Under the pieces are notes generated by a model, which saw nothing but the letters and a program-made list of their open reading frames with translations, did no database searches and was not told where the DNA came from. DNA of 64,000 bases from Microbacterium sulfonylureivorans (GTDB lineage Bacteria > Actinomycetota > Actinomycetes > Actinomycetales > Microbacteriaceae): assembly GCF_003999995.1 (NCBI RefSeq), contig NZ_RJAD01000002.1, positions 372,001 to 436,000 on the forward strand. The letters are read 5' to 3'. A program made the translations under genes and the position numbers. Position 1 is the stretch's first letter. The number at the start of each line of letters is the position of its first letter. This document shows positions 1 through 11,592 of this stretch, in pieces.

Positions 1-1
1 T

Positions 2-1111
2 GACCACTACGAGGTCCTCGGCGTCTCGAGAGACGCGTCCCTCGACGAGATCAAGAAGGCGTACCGACGCCTGGCCCGGGAGCTTCACCCCGACGTGAAT
101 CCCGGCGAAGAGGCATCCGAGCGGTTCAAGCTCGTGACCCATGCCTACGACGTCCTCAGCGACGCCGAGCAGCGCGCCCGCTACGACATGGGCGGCGGCG
201 ACAGCGCGTTCGGCGGCGCCGGAGGCTTCTCCGGGTTCAACGACATCTTCGAGACGTTCTTCGGAGCGGCGGGAGGCGGCGGGCAGCGCGGGGGTCGCCC
301 GCGATCGCGGCGCGAGCGCGGCCAGGACGCTCTCGTCCGGGTGACGCTCGAACTCGGCGACGTCGTCTTCGGCGTGCACCGCGACATCGAGGTCGACACG
401 GCCGTGCTGTGCGAGACCTGCCAGGGATCGTGCTGCCAGCCGGGAACGACGCCCGTCACGTGCGACATCTGCCACGGCACCGGACACGTGCAGCGCCAGG
501 TGCGCAGCCTCCTCGGCAATGTGCTCACCAACCAGCCCTGCAACATCTGCCAGGGCTACGGCACCACGATCCCTTACCCGTGCGCGACCTGCCAGGGCCA
601 GGGGCGTGTACGCGCCCGTCGGACCGTGTCGCTCGACATCCCGGCCGGCGTCGAGACCGGCCTGCGGCTGCAGCTTCCGGGCTCGGGCGAGGTCGGTCCC
701 GCCGGCGGCCCGAACGGCGATCTGTACATCGAGGTGACCGTCACGCCGCATGAGGTGTTCAGCCGCGACGGCGACGACCTCCTCGCAACGCTCGAAGTGT
801 CGATGCCCGACGCGATCCTCGGCACGACGACGACGATCCAGTCGCTCGACGGTCCCGTCGACCTCGAGATCCGGCCGGGCGTGCAGGCCGGTGACGTGCT
901 CACGATCAAGGCCCGCGGCATCACCCCGCTGCGCGGCTCGCAGCGCGGAGACCTCCGTGTCGGCGTGCATGTGGTCACCCCGACGCGTCTCGACGCGAAG
1001 GAGCGCGCGCTCATCGAGGACTTCGCGAAGCGCACCAAGGCCCCCGCGCCGCGTCTGGCCGAGTTCCACCAGGGGCTCTTCGCAAAGCTGCGCGACCGCT
1101 TCCGGGGCTGA
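2..1111 (+). CDS. dnaJ: DnaJ2-type co-chaperone (5' end outside window)
   Basis: Hsp40 co-chaperone that delivers unfolded clients to DnaK and stimulates its ATPase through the J domain. The reading frame is open from base 2 and already inside the J domain. HPD is visible about 30 residues in, followed by a Gly/Phe-rich linker, a cysteine-rich zinc region with four repeats, and the two C-terminal substrate-binding beta domains. The first zinc repeat reads CETCQGSC, with Cys where the usual CxxCxGxG has Gly; the other three are normal ([24 protein letters not shown]). The 3-base gap to rsmE matches the actinobacterial hrcA-dnaJ2-rsmE arrangement. That makes this the DnaJ2 paralogue rather than the dnaK-operon DnaJ1. 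The start codon and hrcA should lie just upstream. Confidence 0.96.
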   Translation, partial: DHYEVLGVSRDASLDEIKKAYRRLARELHPDVNPGEEASERFKLVTHAYDVLSDAEQRARYDMGGGDSAFGGAGGFSGFNDIFETFFGAAGGGGQRGGRPRSRRERGQDALVRVTLELGDVVFGVHRDIEVDTAVLCETCQGSCCQPGTTPVTCDICHGTGHVQRQVRSLLGNVLTNQPCNICQGYGTTIPYPCATCQGQGRVRARRTVSLDIPAGVETGLRLQLPGSGEVGPAGGPNGDLYIEVTVTPHEVFSRDGDDLLATLEVSMPDAILGTTTTIQSLDGPVDLEIRPGVQAGDVLTIKARGITPLRGSQRGDLRVGVHVVTPTRLDAKERALIEDFAKRTKAPAPRLAEFHQGLFAKLRDRFRG

Positions 1112-1114
1112 TCC

Positions 1115-1849
1115 GTGGCGCTGCACTTCGTCCTGGACGAGCCGACGACCGCCGGTCCCGGCGACATGGTCGTGCTCACCGGGTCCGAGGCGCACCACGC
1201 CGCGGCCGTGCGGCGCGTCCGTGTGGGCGAAGAGGTCACCGTCGGCGACGGCCGTGGAGCGTGGCTCACCGGGACGTGCGAGTCGGTCGCGCCGCGCGAG
1301 GTCGTCATCCGCGTGGGTTCGCGGACGGATTCCGCGCCCCCGCGCCCGCGCGTGGTGCTGGTCCAGGCGCTCGCCAAGGGCGACCGCGACGAGCTCGCCG
1401 TCCAGGCGGCCACGGAGCTCGGCATCGACGAGATCGTGCCCTGGCAGGCGACGCGCAGCGTCTCGCGCTGGGACGCGGCCAAGGCGGACAAGGGCCGTGC
1501 CCGCTGGGCGACGATCGTGCGAGAGGCGGCGAAGCAGGCGCACCGCGCCTGGATCCCCGAGGTCTCGCCGCTGACGACGACGAAGCAGCTCGTGGCGCGG
1601 GCCGCGGCATCCCGCACCCTCGTGCTCGAGCCGACGGGCGCGCTGCGGCTCACCGGCACCGCACTGGCGGGAGAGGACCGCGACGTCATGCTTGTGGTCG
1701 GCCCCGAGGGGGGCATCGCCGCCGACGAGCTCGACGCGCTCGAGCAGGCCGGCGCCGAGCTGGTGCGGCTCGGCGACAGCGTGCTGCGAACCTCGACCGC
1801 AGGCCCCGCGGCCCTCGCCGTGGTCAGTGCCGCGCTCGGGCGCTGGTGA
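1115..1849 (+). CDS. rsmE: 16S rRNA (uracil(1498)-N(3))-methyltransferase
   Basis: SPOUT-class methyltransferase that methylates N3 of U1498 in helix 44 of 16S rRNA, using S-adenosylmethionine. The 244-residue product has the usual family length. It has an N-terminal PUA-like part with the typical EAHHAAAVRR stretch, and a C-terminal knot domain with the SAM-binding VGPEGG loop and the LRTSTAGPAAL segment that closes the trefoil knot. The GTG start lies 3 bases after the dnaJ stop, so the two are almost certainly cotranscribed and possibly translationally coupled. A new promoter appears after it, before the HIT gene. Confidence 0.95.
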   Translation: MALHFVLDEPTTAGPGDMVVLTGSEAHHAAAVRRVRVGEEVTVGDGRGAWLTGTCESVAPREVVIRVGSRTDSAPPRPRVVLVQALAKGDRDELAVQAATELGIDEIVPWQATRSVSRWDAAKADKGRARWATIVREAAKQAHRAWIPEVSPLTTTKQLVARAAASRTLVLEPTGALRLTGTALAGEDRDVMLVVGPEGGIAADELDALEQAGAELVRLGDSVLRTSTAGPAALAVVSAALGRW

Positions 1850-1895
1850 GCGTCGTCCGACGGATCGCGTCCCGCCCCGCGCCGACCCCCGTCGG

Positions 1896-1901
1896 TAGAC
1901 T
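1896..1901 (+). promoter_or_regulatory. -10 element of HIT gene, probably leaderless
   Basis: TAGACT ends 6 bases before the ATG of the HIT gene, and no Shine-Dalgarno sequence fits in between. Transcription would start at or next to the A of ATG, giving a leaderless mRNA. No convincing -35 hexamer was found at 17-18 bases upstream. Confidence 0.5.
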
Positions 1902-1907
1902 CGACGT

Positions 1908-2255
1908 ATGAGCGAGCCATCGATCTTCACGCGGATCCACAACGGAGAGATCCCCTCGGAGATCATCGCCGAGACCGAGAACGTGTTCGCCATCCGCGAC
2001 ATCGCCCCCAAGGCGCCGGTGCACCTCCTGGTGATCCCCAAGACCGAGGACTACCGCAATGTCGTCGAGCTGGCGGCAGGCGATCCCGGCCTTCTCGCGG
2101 AGGTCGTCGGTCTCGCCAACAGCCTGGCCGCGGAGCACGCCGACGGCGACTTCCGCCTGGTATTCAACACCGGTCCGAACGCGGGCCAGACCGTCTTCCA
2201 TGTGCATGCCCATGTGCTCGCCGGAGGACTCGAGGAAGAGAGCCTTGGTGCCTGA
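1908..2255 (+). CDS. HIT family nucleotide-binding protein
   Basis: Small histidine-triad protein of the Hint type, expected to hydrolyse purine nucleoside phosphoramidates; the physiological substrate is unknown. The 115 residues end with the family signature HVHAHV, whose central His is the nucleophile, preceded by the nucleotide-contacting NTGPNAGQTV stretch. Its last 8 bases overlap the start of phoH, and the phoH ribosome binding site lies inside its coding sequence, so the two genes are translationally linked. The same HIT-phoH-ybeY order occurs in many actinobacteria. Confidence 0.93.
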   Translation: MSEPSIFTRIHNGEIPSEIIAETENVFAIRDIAPKAPVHLLVIPKTEDYRNVVELAAGDPGLLAEVVGLANSLAAEHADGDFRLVFNTGPNAGQTVFHVHAHVLAGGLEEESLGA

Positions 2256-3336
2256 CGAATCCGCCCCTGACCCCGTGGTCGACCGGGTGTACGCCGACGG
2301 CGTCGCCATGGTGCAGCTGCTCGGCCCGCAGGATCGGCTCCTGCGCGTCGTCGAGAAGGAGCACCCCGGTGTCGACGTCCACGTGCGCGGCAACGAGATC
2401 ACCCTCACCGGTGAGGCGGATGCCGTGGCCGCCGCGCGCTCGCTCGTCGACGAGCTGCTCGCCATGACGAAGGCAGGGCACGCGCTGGGCGAGTCGGATG
2501 TGTCGTCCTCCAGCCGCATTCTGCGCACCGAGGGGGGCCCGCGGCCCTCCGAGGTGCTCGGCGAGGCGATCCTGTCGTCGCGCGGCAAGATCATCCGTCC
2601 GAAGACGCTCGGCCAGAAGGCCTACGTCGACGCGATCGAGGAGAACACGATCGTGTTCGGCATCGGGCCGGCCGGCACGGGCAAGACCTACCTCGCGATG
2701 GCGAAGGCCGTGCAGGCGCTGCAGCGCAAGGAGGTCAACCGCATCATCCTGACGCGGCCGGCCGTCGAGGCGGGAGAGCGGCTCGGATTCCTGCCCGGCA
2801 CGCTCACGGACAAGATCGACCCGTACCTGCGCCCGCTCTACGACGCGCTCAACGAGATGATGGACCCCGAGCTCGTGCCCAAGCTCATGGCGACCGGCAC
2901 CATCGAGGTGGCTCCGCTCGCGTACATGCGCGGCCGGACCCTCAACGACTCCTTCGTCGTGCTCGACGAGGCGCAGAACACCACACCCGAGCAGATGAAG
3001 ATGTTCCTCACCCGGCTCGGCTTCGGCACCCGCATGGTCGTCACCGGCGACATCACGCAGGTCGACCTGCCTCAGGGCGCCTCGGGGCTGCGTCTGGTGA
3101 CCCGGGTGCTCGGCGAGATCGACGACATCCACTTCTCGTATCTCACGAGCGACGACGTCGTCCGCCATACGCTGGTCGGTCGAATCGTCGACGCGTACAC
3201 CGAGTACGACGAGCGTCGCCTCGCCGGCCGCCGCGAGCGAGACGAGGCGTCCGAATTCGCCAACCGTGCCGAACGGCGCTCGGGGATGCGCCCTCAGAAC
3301 CCCCGCGACCATCTCCCCAAGCGAGGACGCTCATGA
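2248..3336 (+). CDS. phoH: PhoH family ATPase
   Basis: Cytoplasmic P-loop ATPase of the PhoH/PhoL type, linked in many bacteria to ribosome maturation or RNA handling because it sits beside ybeY. The product is 362 residues from the GTG that overlaps the end of the HIT gene. This start was chosen because GAGGAAGAG lies 7-8 bases upstream and the N-terminal KH-like section begins here. An upstream in-frame start would lie inside the HIT gene. Walker A is GPAGTGKTY, Walker B is VVLDEAQN, and sensor motif VVTGDITQVDLP follows. The stop overlaps the ybeY ATG by 4 bases. Confidence 0.94.
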   Translation: MPDESAPDPVVDRVYADGVAMVQLLGPQDRLLRVVEKEHPGVDVHVRGNEITLTGEADAVAAARSLVDELLAMTKAGHALGESDVSSSSRILRTEGGPRPSEVLGEAILSSRGKIIRPKTLGQKAYVDAIEENTIVFGIGPAGTGKTYLAMAKAVQALQRKEVNRIILTRPAVEAGERLGFLPGTLTDKIDPYLRPLYDALNEMMDPELVPKLMATGTIEVAPLAYMRGRTLNDSFVVLDEAQNTTPEQMKMFLTRLGFGTRMVVTGDITQVDLPQGASGLRLVTRVLGEIDDIHFSYLTSDDVVRHTLVGRIVDAYTEYDERRLAGRRERDEASEFANRAERRSGMRPQNPRDHLPKRGRS

Positions 3337-3803
3337 CCATCGAGATCAGCAACGAGTCGGGCATCCAGGTCGACGAGACGGTCCTCCTGCGCCTGATGGA
3401 GAACAACCTCACCGAGCTGCACGTGAGCGCCGACGCGGACGTCGCGATCCTTCTGGTCGACGAAGGCGCCATGGAGGCTCTCCACGTCCAGTGGATGGAC
3501 GAGCCCGGCCCCACCGACGTCCTCAGCTTCCCCATGGACGAGCTCCGTCCCGGCACCGAGGACATGCCGACGCCGGCGGGTCTCCTCGGCGACATCGTGC
3601 TGTGCCCCCAGGTGGCCGAGACGCAGGCTGTGGCAGCGAAGCACTCGACGATGGACGAGCTCGTCATGCTCACCACCCACGGCCTCCTACACCTCCTCGG
3701 CTTCGATCACGCCGAGCCCGACGAGGAGCGCGAGATGTTCGGGCTGCAGCGTGAGCTCATCACGGCCTTCCAGGCCGTGGAGCGACGCCGAAATCGCGCA
3801 TGA
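3333..3803 (+). CDS. ybeY: Endoribonuclease/rRNA maturation factor YbeY
   Basis: Metal-dependent single-strand endoribonuclease needed for 16S rRNA 3'-end maturation and 70S quality control. At 156 residues it is of standard length and carries the UPF0054 zinc motif HGLLHLLGFDH, with three histidines holding the metal, and the TDVLSFPMDE motif in the middle. It overlaps phoH and the downstream corC-like gene by 4 bases each (ATGA junctions), a sign of a coupled operon. Confidence 0.95.
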   Translation: MTIEISNESGIQVDETVLLRLMENNLTELHVSADADVAILLVDEGAMEALHVQWMDEPGPTDVLSFPMDELRPGTEDMPTPAGLLGDIVLCPQVAETQAVAAKHSTMDELVMLTTHGLLHLLGFDHAEPDEEREMFGLQRELITAFQAVERRRNRA

Positions 3804-5164
3804 CCGCTGCACTCCTGCTCGTCGCCGCAGTCCTGCTGCTGGGGTTCGGTGCTCTGATGGTGGCGATCGACGCCGCGCTGGGCGTCACTTCGCGCGCCGA
3901 TCTGGCCGAACTCGGCGCCGGCGGGCGCAATGCGGCGTCACTGCGGAGGATCGCCGCCGATCCCGAGGCCCACGCCAACGCCGTGGTGTTCATCCGGGTG
4001 CTCGCCGAGACCACGGCGGCCGTGCTGGTGACGGTCGCGTTCACGCTGCTCTTCGACAGCATCTGGTGGGCCATGCTCGCGGCCGCCGTGCTCATGACCG
4101 GCGTGTCGTACGTCGTCGTCGGCGCGAGCCCGCGCAACATCGGTCGCCAGCACGCCAAGGGCCTGCTGCGCGGCGCGGCACCGGTGGTGCGCGGAGTGCG
4201 CATCTTCCTCGGGCCGCTGGCGCACGGCCTCGTCGCCCTTGGCACGCGCATCACGCCGGGTGCGTCGCGAGGTGCGTCGTTCGCCTCGGAGGAGCAGCTC
4301 CTCAGCATCATCGACGAGGCCGCCGAAAACGAGCTCATCGAGCAGGACGACCGCGAGCTGATCCACTCCGTCTTCGATTTCACCGACACGTTCGTTCGCG
4401 CGGTGATGGTGCCGCGCACCGACATGGTGACCGTGGATGCCTCGGCCTCCACGCGCGAGGCCATGGCGATCTTCCTCGACAAGGGCATCTCCCGTGTGCC
4501 CATCGTCGACGACGACGCCGACGACGTGGTGGGCGTGCTCTATCTCAAGGACCTCGTGCAGTTCGGCTTCCGCGACGAGTCGGGGTGGCGGGATGCCCCG
4601 ATCAGCCGCATCGCGCGCCCTGCGGTGTTCGTTCCCGAGTCGATGAAGGCCGAGACGCTGCTTCAGCAGATGAAGCGCGACGCCGTGCATGTGTGCCTCG
4701 TCATCGACGAGTACGGCGGCGTCTCGGGTCTCGTCACGCTCGAAGACCTCATCGAGGAGCTCGTCGGCGAGATCGCCGACGAGTACGACCCCCGCAGCGA
4801 CGAAGTGACCGAGCTCGAGCCCGGGCACTTCCGGGTCAGCGCGAGACTCGGTCTCGACGAGGTCGGCGATCTGTTCGGGATCGAGCTCGAGGATGAGGAC
4901 GTCGACTCCATCGGGGGTCTCCTCGGCAAGGCACTCGGCCGCGTCCCGCAGCCGGGCGCCACGGCAGAGTATGAGGGACTCGTCATGACCGGCGGCGCCT
5001 CACGGGGCAGGGGCCGCGGCATCTCGACGGTCTTCGTCGAGCGCGGCGAAGCGCTCGACGCCGCCGAAGCGGCGTTCGGCCGCTCCCCGCGCACGGGCGA
5101 GATCCGCATCGTGTCGCCGCGCACCGGCGAGGTGCGCGTCTCCAAGAAAGGGGATCGCCCATGA
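3800..5164 (+). CDS. HlyC/CorC-type CNNM/CBS membrane protein
   Basis: Integral membrane protein of the CNNM/CorC family, associated with magnesium or cobalt efflux or homeostasis. The 454 residues show an N-terminal membrane domain with segments near residues 4-27 and 70-115, then a CBS-domain pair beginning around residue 195 (VPRTDMVTVDASAS and the VFVPESMKAE repeat). A CorC/HlyC C-terminal domain follows. The membrane part is shorter than in four-helix CNNM proteins. It sits between ybeY and era with 4-base overlaps on both sides, as in mycobacteria and relatives. Transport function is inferred from family only. Confidence 0.9.
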   Translation: MTAALLLVAAVLLLGFGALMVAIDAALGVTSRADLAELGAGGRNAASLRRIAADPEAHANAVVFIRVLAETTAAVLVTVAFTLLFDSIWWAMLAAAVLMTGVSYVVVGASPRNIGRQHAKGLLRGAAPVVRGVRIFLGPLAHGLVALGTRITPGASRGASFASEEQLLSIIDEAAENELIEQDDRELIHSVFDFTDTFVRAVMVPRTDMVTVDASASTREAMAIFLDKGISRVPIVDDDADDVVGVLYLKDLVQFGFRDESGWRDAPISRIARPAVFVPESMKAETLLQQMKRDAVHVCLVIDEYGGVSGLVTLEDLIEELVGEIADEYDPRSDEVTELEPGHFRVSARLGLDEVGDLFGIELEDEDVDSIGGLLGKALGRVPQPGATAEYEGLVMTGGASRGRGRGISTVFVERGEALDAAEAAFGRSPRTGEIRIVSPRTGEVRVSKKGDRP

Positions 5165-6057
5165 CCGAGACGACCCGTTCCGGCTTCGTCACCTTCGTCG
5201 GCCGTCCCAACGTGGGCAAGTCGACGCTCACCAACGCGCTGGTCGGTGAGAAGGTCGCCATCACGAGCGACAAGCCGCAGACCACGCGTCGCGCGATCCG
5301 CGGCATCCTGAACCGCCCGGCCGGGCAGCTCGTGATCGTCGACACCCCCGGCATCCACAAGCCGAGGACGCTCCTCGGCGAGCGCCTCAACTCCCTCGTG
5401 GAGCAGGTGCTGGGCGATGTCGACGTCATCGGGTTCTGCGTGCCGGCGACCGAGAAGGTCGGCCCCGGCGACCGCCGCATCGCCGAGTCGCTGGCGAACT
5501 ATCCCCGGGCGAAGAAGGTCGCGATCGTCACCAAGACGGATGCCGCCTCCCGAGACCAGATCACCGAACGCCTCATGGAGGTCGACTCGCTGCGCGAGGA
5601 CTGGGCGGCGGTCATCCCTCTGTCGGCCCTCACACGCGAGCAGCTGGATGTGCTGACGGACGAGCTGCTGGTCCTCCTGCCGCTCGGCCCCGCGCTCTAC
5701 GACGCCGACGTGGTCACGGACGAGTCGATCGAGGACCGCGTCGCGGAGATCATCCGCGAGGCCGCGCTCGAGGGCGTGCGCGATGAGCTGCCGCACTCGA
5801 TCGCGGTGACGATCGAGGACATGAGGCCCCGCGAGGATTCCGACCTGACCGACATCTTCGCGAACATCGTCGTCGAGCGCGACAGCCAGAAGGCGATCAT
5901 CATCGGCCGGAAGGGCTCTCGACTCGCGGATGTCGGAAAGCGCGCCCGCGCCGGCATCGAGCCGCTCGTGGGCACGCGGGTCTTCCTGTCGCTCCACGTG
6001 CGCGTCGCCAAGGAGTGGCAGCGGGATCCGAAGCAGCTCGGGCGCCTCGGGTTCTGA
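5161..6057 (+). CDS. era: GTPase Era
   Basis: Essential GTPase that binds the 3' end of 16S rRNA and checkpoints 30S assembly. The G motifs are complete: G1 GRPNVGKST near residue 15, G2 TTRR, G3 DTPG near residue 61 and G4 TKTD near 125. A KH domain with GRKGSRLADVGKRAR occupies the last 90 residues. Length (298) is typical. The ATG overlaps the corC-like gene by 4 bases. Together with ybeY and rsmE it makes this block a ribosome-maturation cluster. Confidence 0.97.
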   Translation: MTETTRSGFVTFVGRPNVGKSTLTNALVGEKVAITSDKPQTTRRAIRGILNRPAGQLVIVDTPGIHKPRTLLGERLNSLVEQVLGDVDVIGFCVPATEKVGPGDRRIAESLANYPRAKKVAIVTKTDAASRDQITERLMEVDSLREDWAAVIPLSALTREQLDVLTDELLVLLPLGPALYDADVVTDESIEDRVAEIIREAALEGVRDELPHSIAVTIEDMRPREDSDLTDIFANIVVERDSQKAIIIGRKGSRLADVGKRARAGIEPLVGTRVFLSLHVRVAKEWQRDPKQLGRLGF

Positions 6058-6058
6058 C

Positions 6059-6994
6059 ATGGCCCGGCGGTGGGAGGCTCGGTCGTGGGGGAGTCCCGAG
6101 GGCTGGGAGCTCGTCGAGGTCGAGGTGCCGAAGCCGCGGTCCGGCGAGGTGACGATCCGCGTGCGCGCGGCCGGGGTGAACCCCGCCGACTACAAGCACG
6201 TGGCGGTCGAGCGGGCGGGTACGTCGCTGCCGGTGCCGATCGGGTACGAGGTGTCGGGCGTGATCGCCGCGATCGGACCGGGCACGCGCATCGGCTCGGG
6301 CGAGGTCGCCGTCGGCGACGAGGTCGTTGCCTTCCGCGTGCAGGGCGGGTATGCCACCGCGTTGACGGTGGCTGCCGACAAGGTGTTCGCGAAGCCCGCG
6401 TCGCTATCGCACGAGGCCGCGGCCAACCTTCTGCTCGCCGGCACGACGGCGTCCGAGATGCTGCACGTCACCGGTGTGACGGCAGGAGACACGATCCTCG
6501 TCCACGGCGCATCGGGTGCGGTGGGCGTCAGCCTGCTGCAGCAGGCCGCGGCCGCCGGTGCCCGGGTGATCGGCACGGCGAGCCCGTCGAGCTTCGACCG
6601 TGTCCGTCGGTACGGCGGCCTGCCGGTCGCTTACGGGCCGGGACTCGTGGGCCGGATCCGGGATGTCTCGTCGGCCCCGATCGTCGCCGCGCTCGACACC
6701 GTCGGCACGGACGAGGCCGTCGACGCCTCGCTGCAGCTGGTGGGCGAGCCGACGCGCATCGTGACGATCGTTGCGTCTCAGCGCGCCGCGAACGAAGGCT
6801 TCCACGCCATCGCGGGTTCACGTCCGGAGAGCGCGGCCTACCGCGACCGCGTCCGCGGCGAGGTCGTCGCCCTGGCCGGGAGCGGACTGCTCGAGGTGCC
6901 TGTCGCTCGCGCGTACCCGCTCGCTGAGGCGCGAGAAGCCCTTCGCCTCCTCGCGGGCGGGCATCCTGGGGGGAAGATCGCGCTGCTGCCCTGA
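6059..6994 (+). CDS. NADP-dependent quinone oxidoreductase-like protein (MDR family)
   Basis: Medium-chain dehydrogenase/reductase of the zinc-independent quinone reductase type. The 311 residues have an N-terminal GroES-like fold (VRAAGVNPADYKH) and a Rossmann domain with the cofactor loop VHGASGAVGVSLLQQA near residue 145. No catalytic zinc cysteines are visible, which fits the QOR branch. The ATG lies one base after the era stop codon (TGA-C-ATG), so the gene is attached to the end of the era operon. It is not part of the widely conserved core and looks like a local addition. Substrate unknown. Confidence 0.85.
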   Translation: MARRWEARSWGSPEGWELVEVEVPKPRSGEVTIRVRAAGVNPADYKHVAVERAGTSLPVPIGYEVSGVIAAIGPGTRIGSGEVAVGDEVVAFRVQGGYATALTVAADKVFAKPASLSHEAAANLLLAGTTASEMLHVTGVTAGDTILVHGASGAVGVSLLQQAAAAGARVIGTASPSSFDRVRRYGGLPVAYGPGLVGRIRDVSSAPIVAALDTVGTDEAVDASLQLVGEPTRIVTIVASQRAANEGFHAIAGSRPESAAYRDRVRGEVVALAGSGLLEVPVARAYPLAEAREALRLLAGGHPGGKIALLP

Positions 6995-9631
<2,637 letters not shown>

Positions 9632-9634
9632 TCC

Positions 9635-9675
9635 AGTCCTGACGGCGGGCCAGAGCGCGGCCCGCTGTCAGGACT
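9635..9675. terminator. Bidirectional terminator between leuA and the TRIC gene
   Basis: Two-part inverted repeat: nine bases at 9635-9643 pair with 9667-9675, then seven at 9645-9651 pair with 9659-9665, separated by one mismatch, with a 7-base loop. The right arm contains the stop codon and last Ser codon of the minus-strand gene, so the terminator is partly coding. Confidence 0.75.
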
Positions 9676-10354
9676 TCACGATCGGGATGGCGGATGTCTC
9701 GACCGCGACCTTCCGGCGATACAGGGCCCGCTGTTCCGGCAGCGAGATGTCGAAGATCACCGCCAGCAGCCGGATGACCGTCGTCACCACCAGGCCGACG
9801 ACGGCAGCGATGACGAGATCTGCGCCGAGCGCGTGGGCGACGGCGAGGACGAGGCATCCCGCGCCCGCGGCAACCGCGTAGAGCGAGCCGACGTGCATGA
9901 TGGCGACCGGCAGTCCCATGATCATGTCGCGGAGGATCCCTCCGCCGACAGCCGCGCAGACGCCGACGAAGACGGCGGGGATGAGGGGGAGGCCGAGTGC
10001 GAGCGCCTTGCTCGTGCCGAACGCCCCGAACAGCCCCATGACGAGGGCGTCGAGCCCGACGATGACGGCGTTGAGGCGCTGGAAGAGGCCGGCGAGCAGC
10101 ATCCCGATCAGTGCCGCGCCGGTGGCGGTGAGCAGGTACCAGTTGCTCTGCAGGGTGACGGGCATGACGTTGAGCAGCAGGTCGCGAATGAGGCCGCCGC
10201 CCATGCCGACGACGATGCCGATGATGGCGACGCCGAGAAGATCCAGTCTTCGCTCGCCCCGGAAGCCGGAAGCGAAGAGGGCGCCCTGGATGCCGCCGAG
10301 TCCGACGGCGATGAGGTCCGCCCACAGGGGGATCACGAAGATCGGCTCGTTCAC
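9668..10354 (-). CDS. Trimeric intracellular cation (TRIC)-type channel protein
   Basis: Seven-helix membrane protein of the UPF0126/TRIC family, proposed potassium-permeable channels. Two homologous halves are visible, each with a glycine-rich kink motif: GGGLIRD near residue 57 and GGGILRD near residue 142. The product is 228 residues from a GTG start; the sequence then reads NEPIFVIPLWADLIAVG, the usual family N-terminus. GGAGGGG lies directly against this GTG, too close for a normal ribosome binding site, so the start may be leaderless. An upstream in-frame extension would run through the neighbouring gene and was not used. Physiological ion not known for bacterial members. Confidence 0.85.
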   Translation of the reverse strand: MNEPIFVIPLWADLIAVGLGGIQGALFASGFRGERRLDLLGVAIIGIVVGMGGGLIRDLLLNVMPVTLQSNWYLLTATGAALIGMLLAGLFQRLNAVIVGLDALVMGLFGAFGTSKALALGLPLIPAVFVGVCAAVGGGILRDMIMGLPVAIMHVGSLYAVAAGAGCLVLAVAHALGADLVIAAVVGLVVTTVIRLLAVIFDISLPEQRALYRRKVAVETSAIPIVKS

Positions 10355-10374
10355 CCCTCCATTGTCGGGGCGAG

Positions 10375-11007
10375 TCAGGGGATGTGGGTGCGCACCGCCG
10401 TCATGAAGCCGTCCAGATCGTCGACCCAGAGGCGCACGGCGTCGATCTCGACGGTGTCGTCGCCGAGCCGGGTCGTGACCGGCGACTCGAGGTCGATGAG
10501 GACGTTGGTCTCGTTCTGCATGCGCAGCGCGAGGGTGCGTCCGTGCGGCTCGTCGCGGACCTTCGGCGCCTTCTCGAGCACGTCGCGTGACTTCTCGACC
10601 GTGGCGATCGCCTCCCACGGGAGATCGACATCGATATCGGCGCCGACCCGGGCGCGGATGCCTGCAGGCCCGACGGCGTGCGGACGGGTCAGGTAGCTCA
10701 GCAGGAGCCCGATCATCCAGGTGACGCCCCAGATGCCGAGCGCGAGGAGGGGGATGCGCACCCACGGCCAGTCGTGGACGATGAGGTCGACGATGGGGAT
10801 CTCGACCGCGGACAGCACGATGAAGATCACCAGGATCGTGTGGACCGGGGCGTGGTAGTGAAACCCGGACGCGCCCGCGGGCACGCGAGGCCGCCGGAAC
10901 AGCCAGCGGTAGAGGCTGCGCCAGATGCCGATCTCGGCGCGCCACGCCATGCGCGCGATCTTGGCGGTGCGCGAGCCGATCGTCGTGCGTTCGACCGTGG
11001 CGGTCAT
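10375..11007 (-). CDS. Hypothetical membrane protein
   Basis: A 210-residue protein with two hydrophobic segments, near residues 56-80 (beginning VHTILVIFIVLSAVE) and 88-110. A soluble C-terminal half follows that resembles a membrane-anchored PH-like regulatory domain in composition. No family assigned. Its ATG overlaps the stop of the upstream MarR gene by 4 bases (ATGA), so the MarR-type regulator and this membrane protein form a two-gene operon. The regulator may control it. Confidence 0.8.
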   Translation of the reverse strand: MTATVERTTIGSRTAKIARMAWRAEIGIWRSLYRWLFRRPRVPAGASGFHYHAPVHTILVIFIVLSAVEIPIVDLIVHDWPWVRIPLLALGIWGVTWMIGLLLSYLTRPHAVGPAGIRARVGADIDVDLPWEAIATVEKSRDVLEKAPKVRDEPHGRTLALRMQNETNVLIDLESPVTTRLGDDTVEIDAVRLWVDDLDGFMTAVRTHIP

Positions 11008-11468
11008 CGGGCGGCCCCCTCGTGCAGTCGCTCCTCGTGCTCCGCGACGAGCTGCTCGAGGCGCCCGCGGACGTGTTCGAGTGCCCGCAGTGCGATGCGG
11101 ACCGTCTCCTCGTCGAGGCCCTCGACGAGGTCGGCGCCGAGCGCCGTGTGCTCGGCGTTCATCGTCTCCATGATCGAGAGTCCCCGCTCGGTCAGGTGCA
11201 CGAGGACGGCGCGGCGATCGGTCGGGTGCGGCTCCCGTCTCGCGAACCCGGTCGCTTCGAGTGCGTCGACGAGGGTCGTGACGTTGCGCGGAGTCACGTC
11301 GAGCTGTTCGGCGAGCTGGACCTGTGTGGCGGGCCCGCCGTGGAACACGATCCAGAGCAGGTGAGTGCGGGGTGTCGTCAAGCCGCGACGGTCGAGCTCG
11401 CGCTCCTGGTCGGCCTGCAGCACGTGCGTGATCGCCAGGAGCGTGTCAAGGATCTGCGTACCGGACAT
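11004..11468 (-). CDS. MarR family transcriptional regulator
   Basis: 154-residue winged-helix regulator. The helix-turn-helix lies at about residues 48-72 (QVQLAEQLDVTPRNVTTLVDAL), followed by the wing with RREPHPTDRRAVLVHLTERG, the classic MarR DxR(R) signature. Long helices at both ends would form the dimer interface. It is the first gene of an operon with the membrane protein downstream (4-base overlap). A near-consensus -10 lies 14 bases upstream, and autoregulation is likely by family habit. Ligand unknown. Confidence 0.92.
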   Translation of the reverse strand: MSGTQILDTLLAITHVLQADQERELDRRGLTTPRTHLLWIVFHGGPATQVQLAEQLDVTPRNVTTLVDALEATGFARREPHPTDRRAVLVHLTERGLSIMETMNAEHTALGADLVEGLDEETVRIALRALEHVRGRLEQLVAEHEERLHEGAAR

Positions 11469-11482
11469 AGTGAACAGAGTAC

Positions 11483-11488
11483 ATTATA
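11483..11488 (-). promoter_or_regulatory. Promoter -10 (TATAAT) of the marR operon
   Basis: A perfect TATAAT on the minus strand, 14 bases before the marR ATG, inside an AT-rich patch that stands out in this GC-rich region. The predicted transcript start leaves a leader of about 7 bases. No strong -35 hexamer is present. Repeats of GTTCA flank the -10 and may be part of an operator. Confidence 0.6.
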
Positions 11489-11592
11489 TTGCGAGGTTGA
11501 ACCGCTCAGCGATTCCTTTGTCTCGCGTGCGCGCGGGTGGGGTCGGCCTGCCCCGCCAGCCCGGTCCTTCAAGGGTCCGCGAGCCGGCGCAG

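Noticed and set aside
10355..10945. N-terminal extension of the TRIC gene to 425 codons
   Set aside because: It would run antisense-free through the neighbouring membrane gene in another frame and reads as Arg/Pro-rich shadow; family proteins start at NEPIF.
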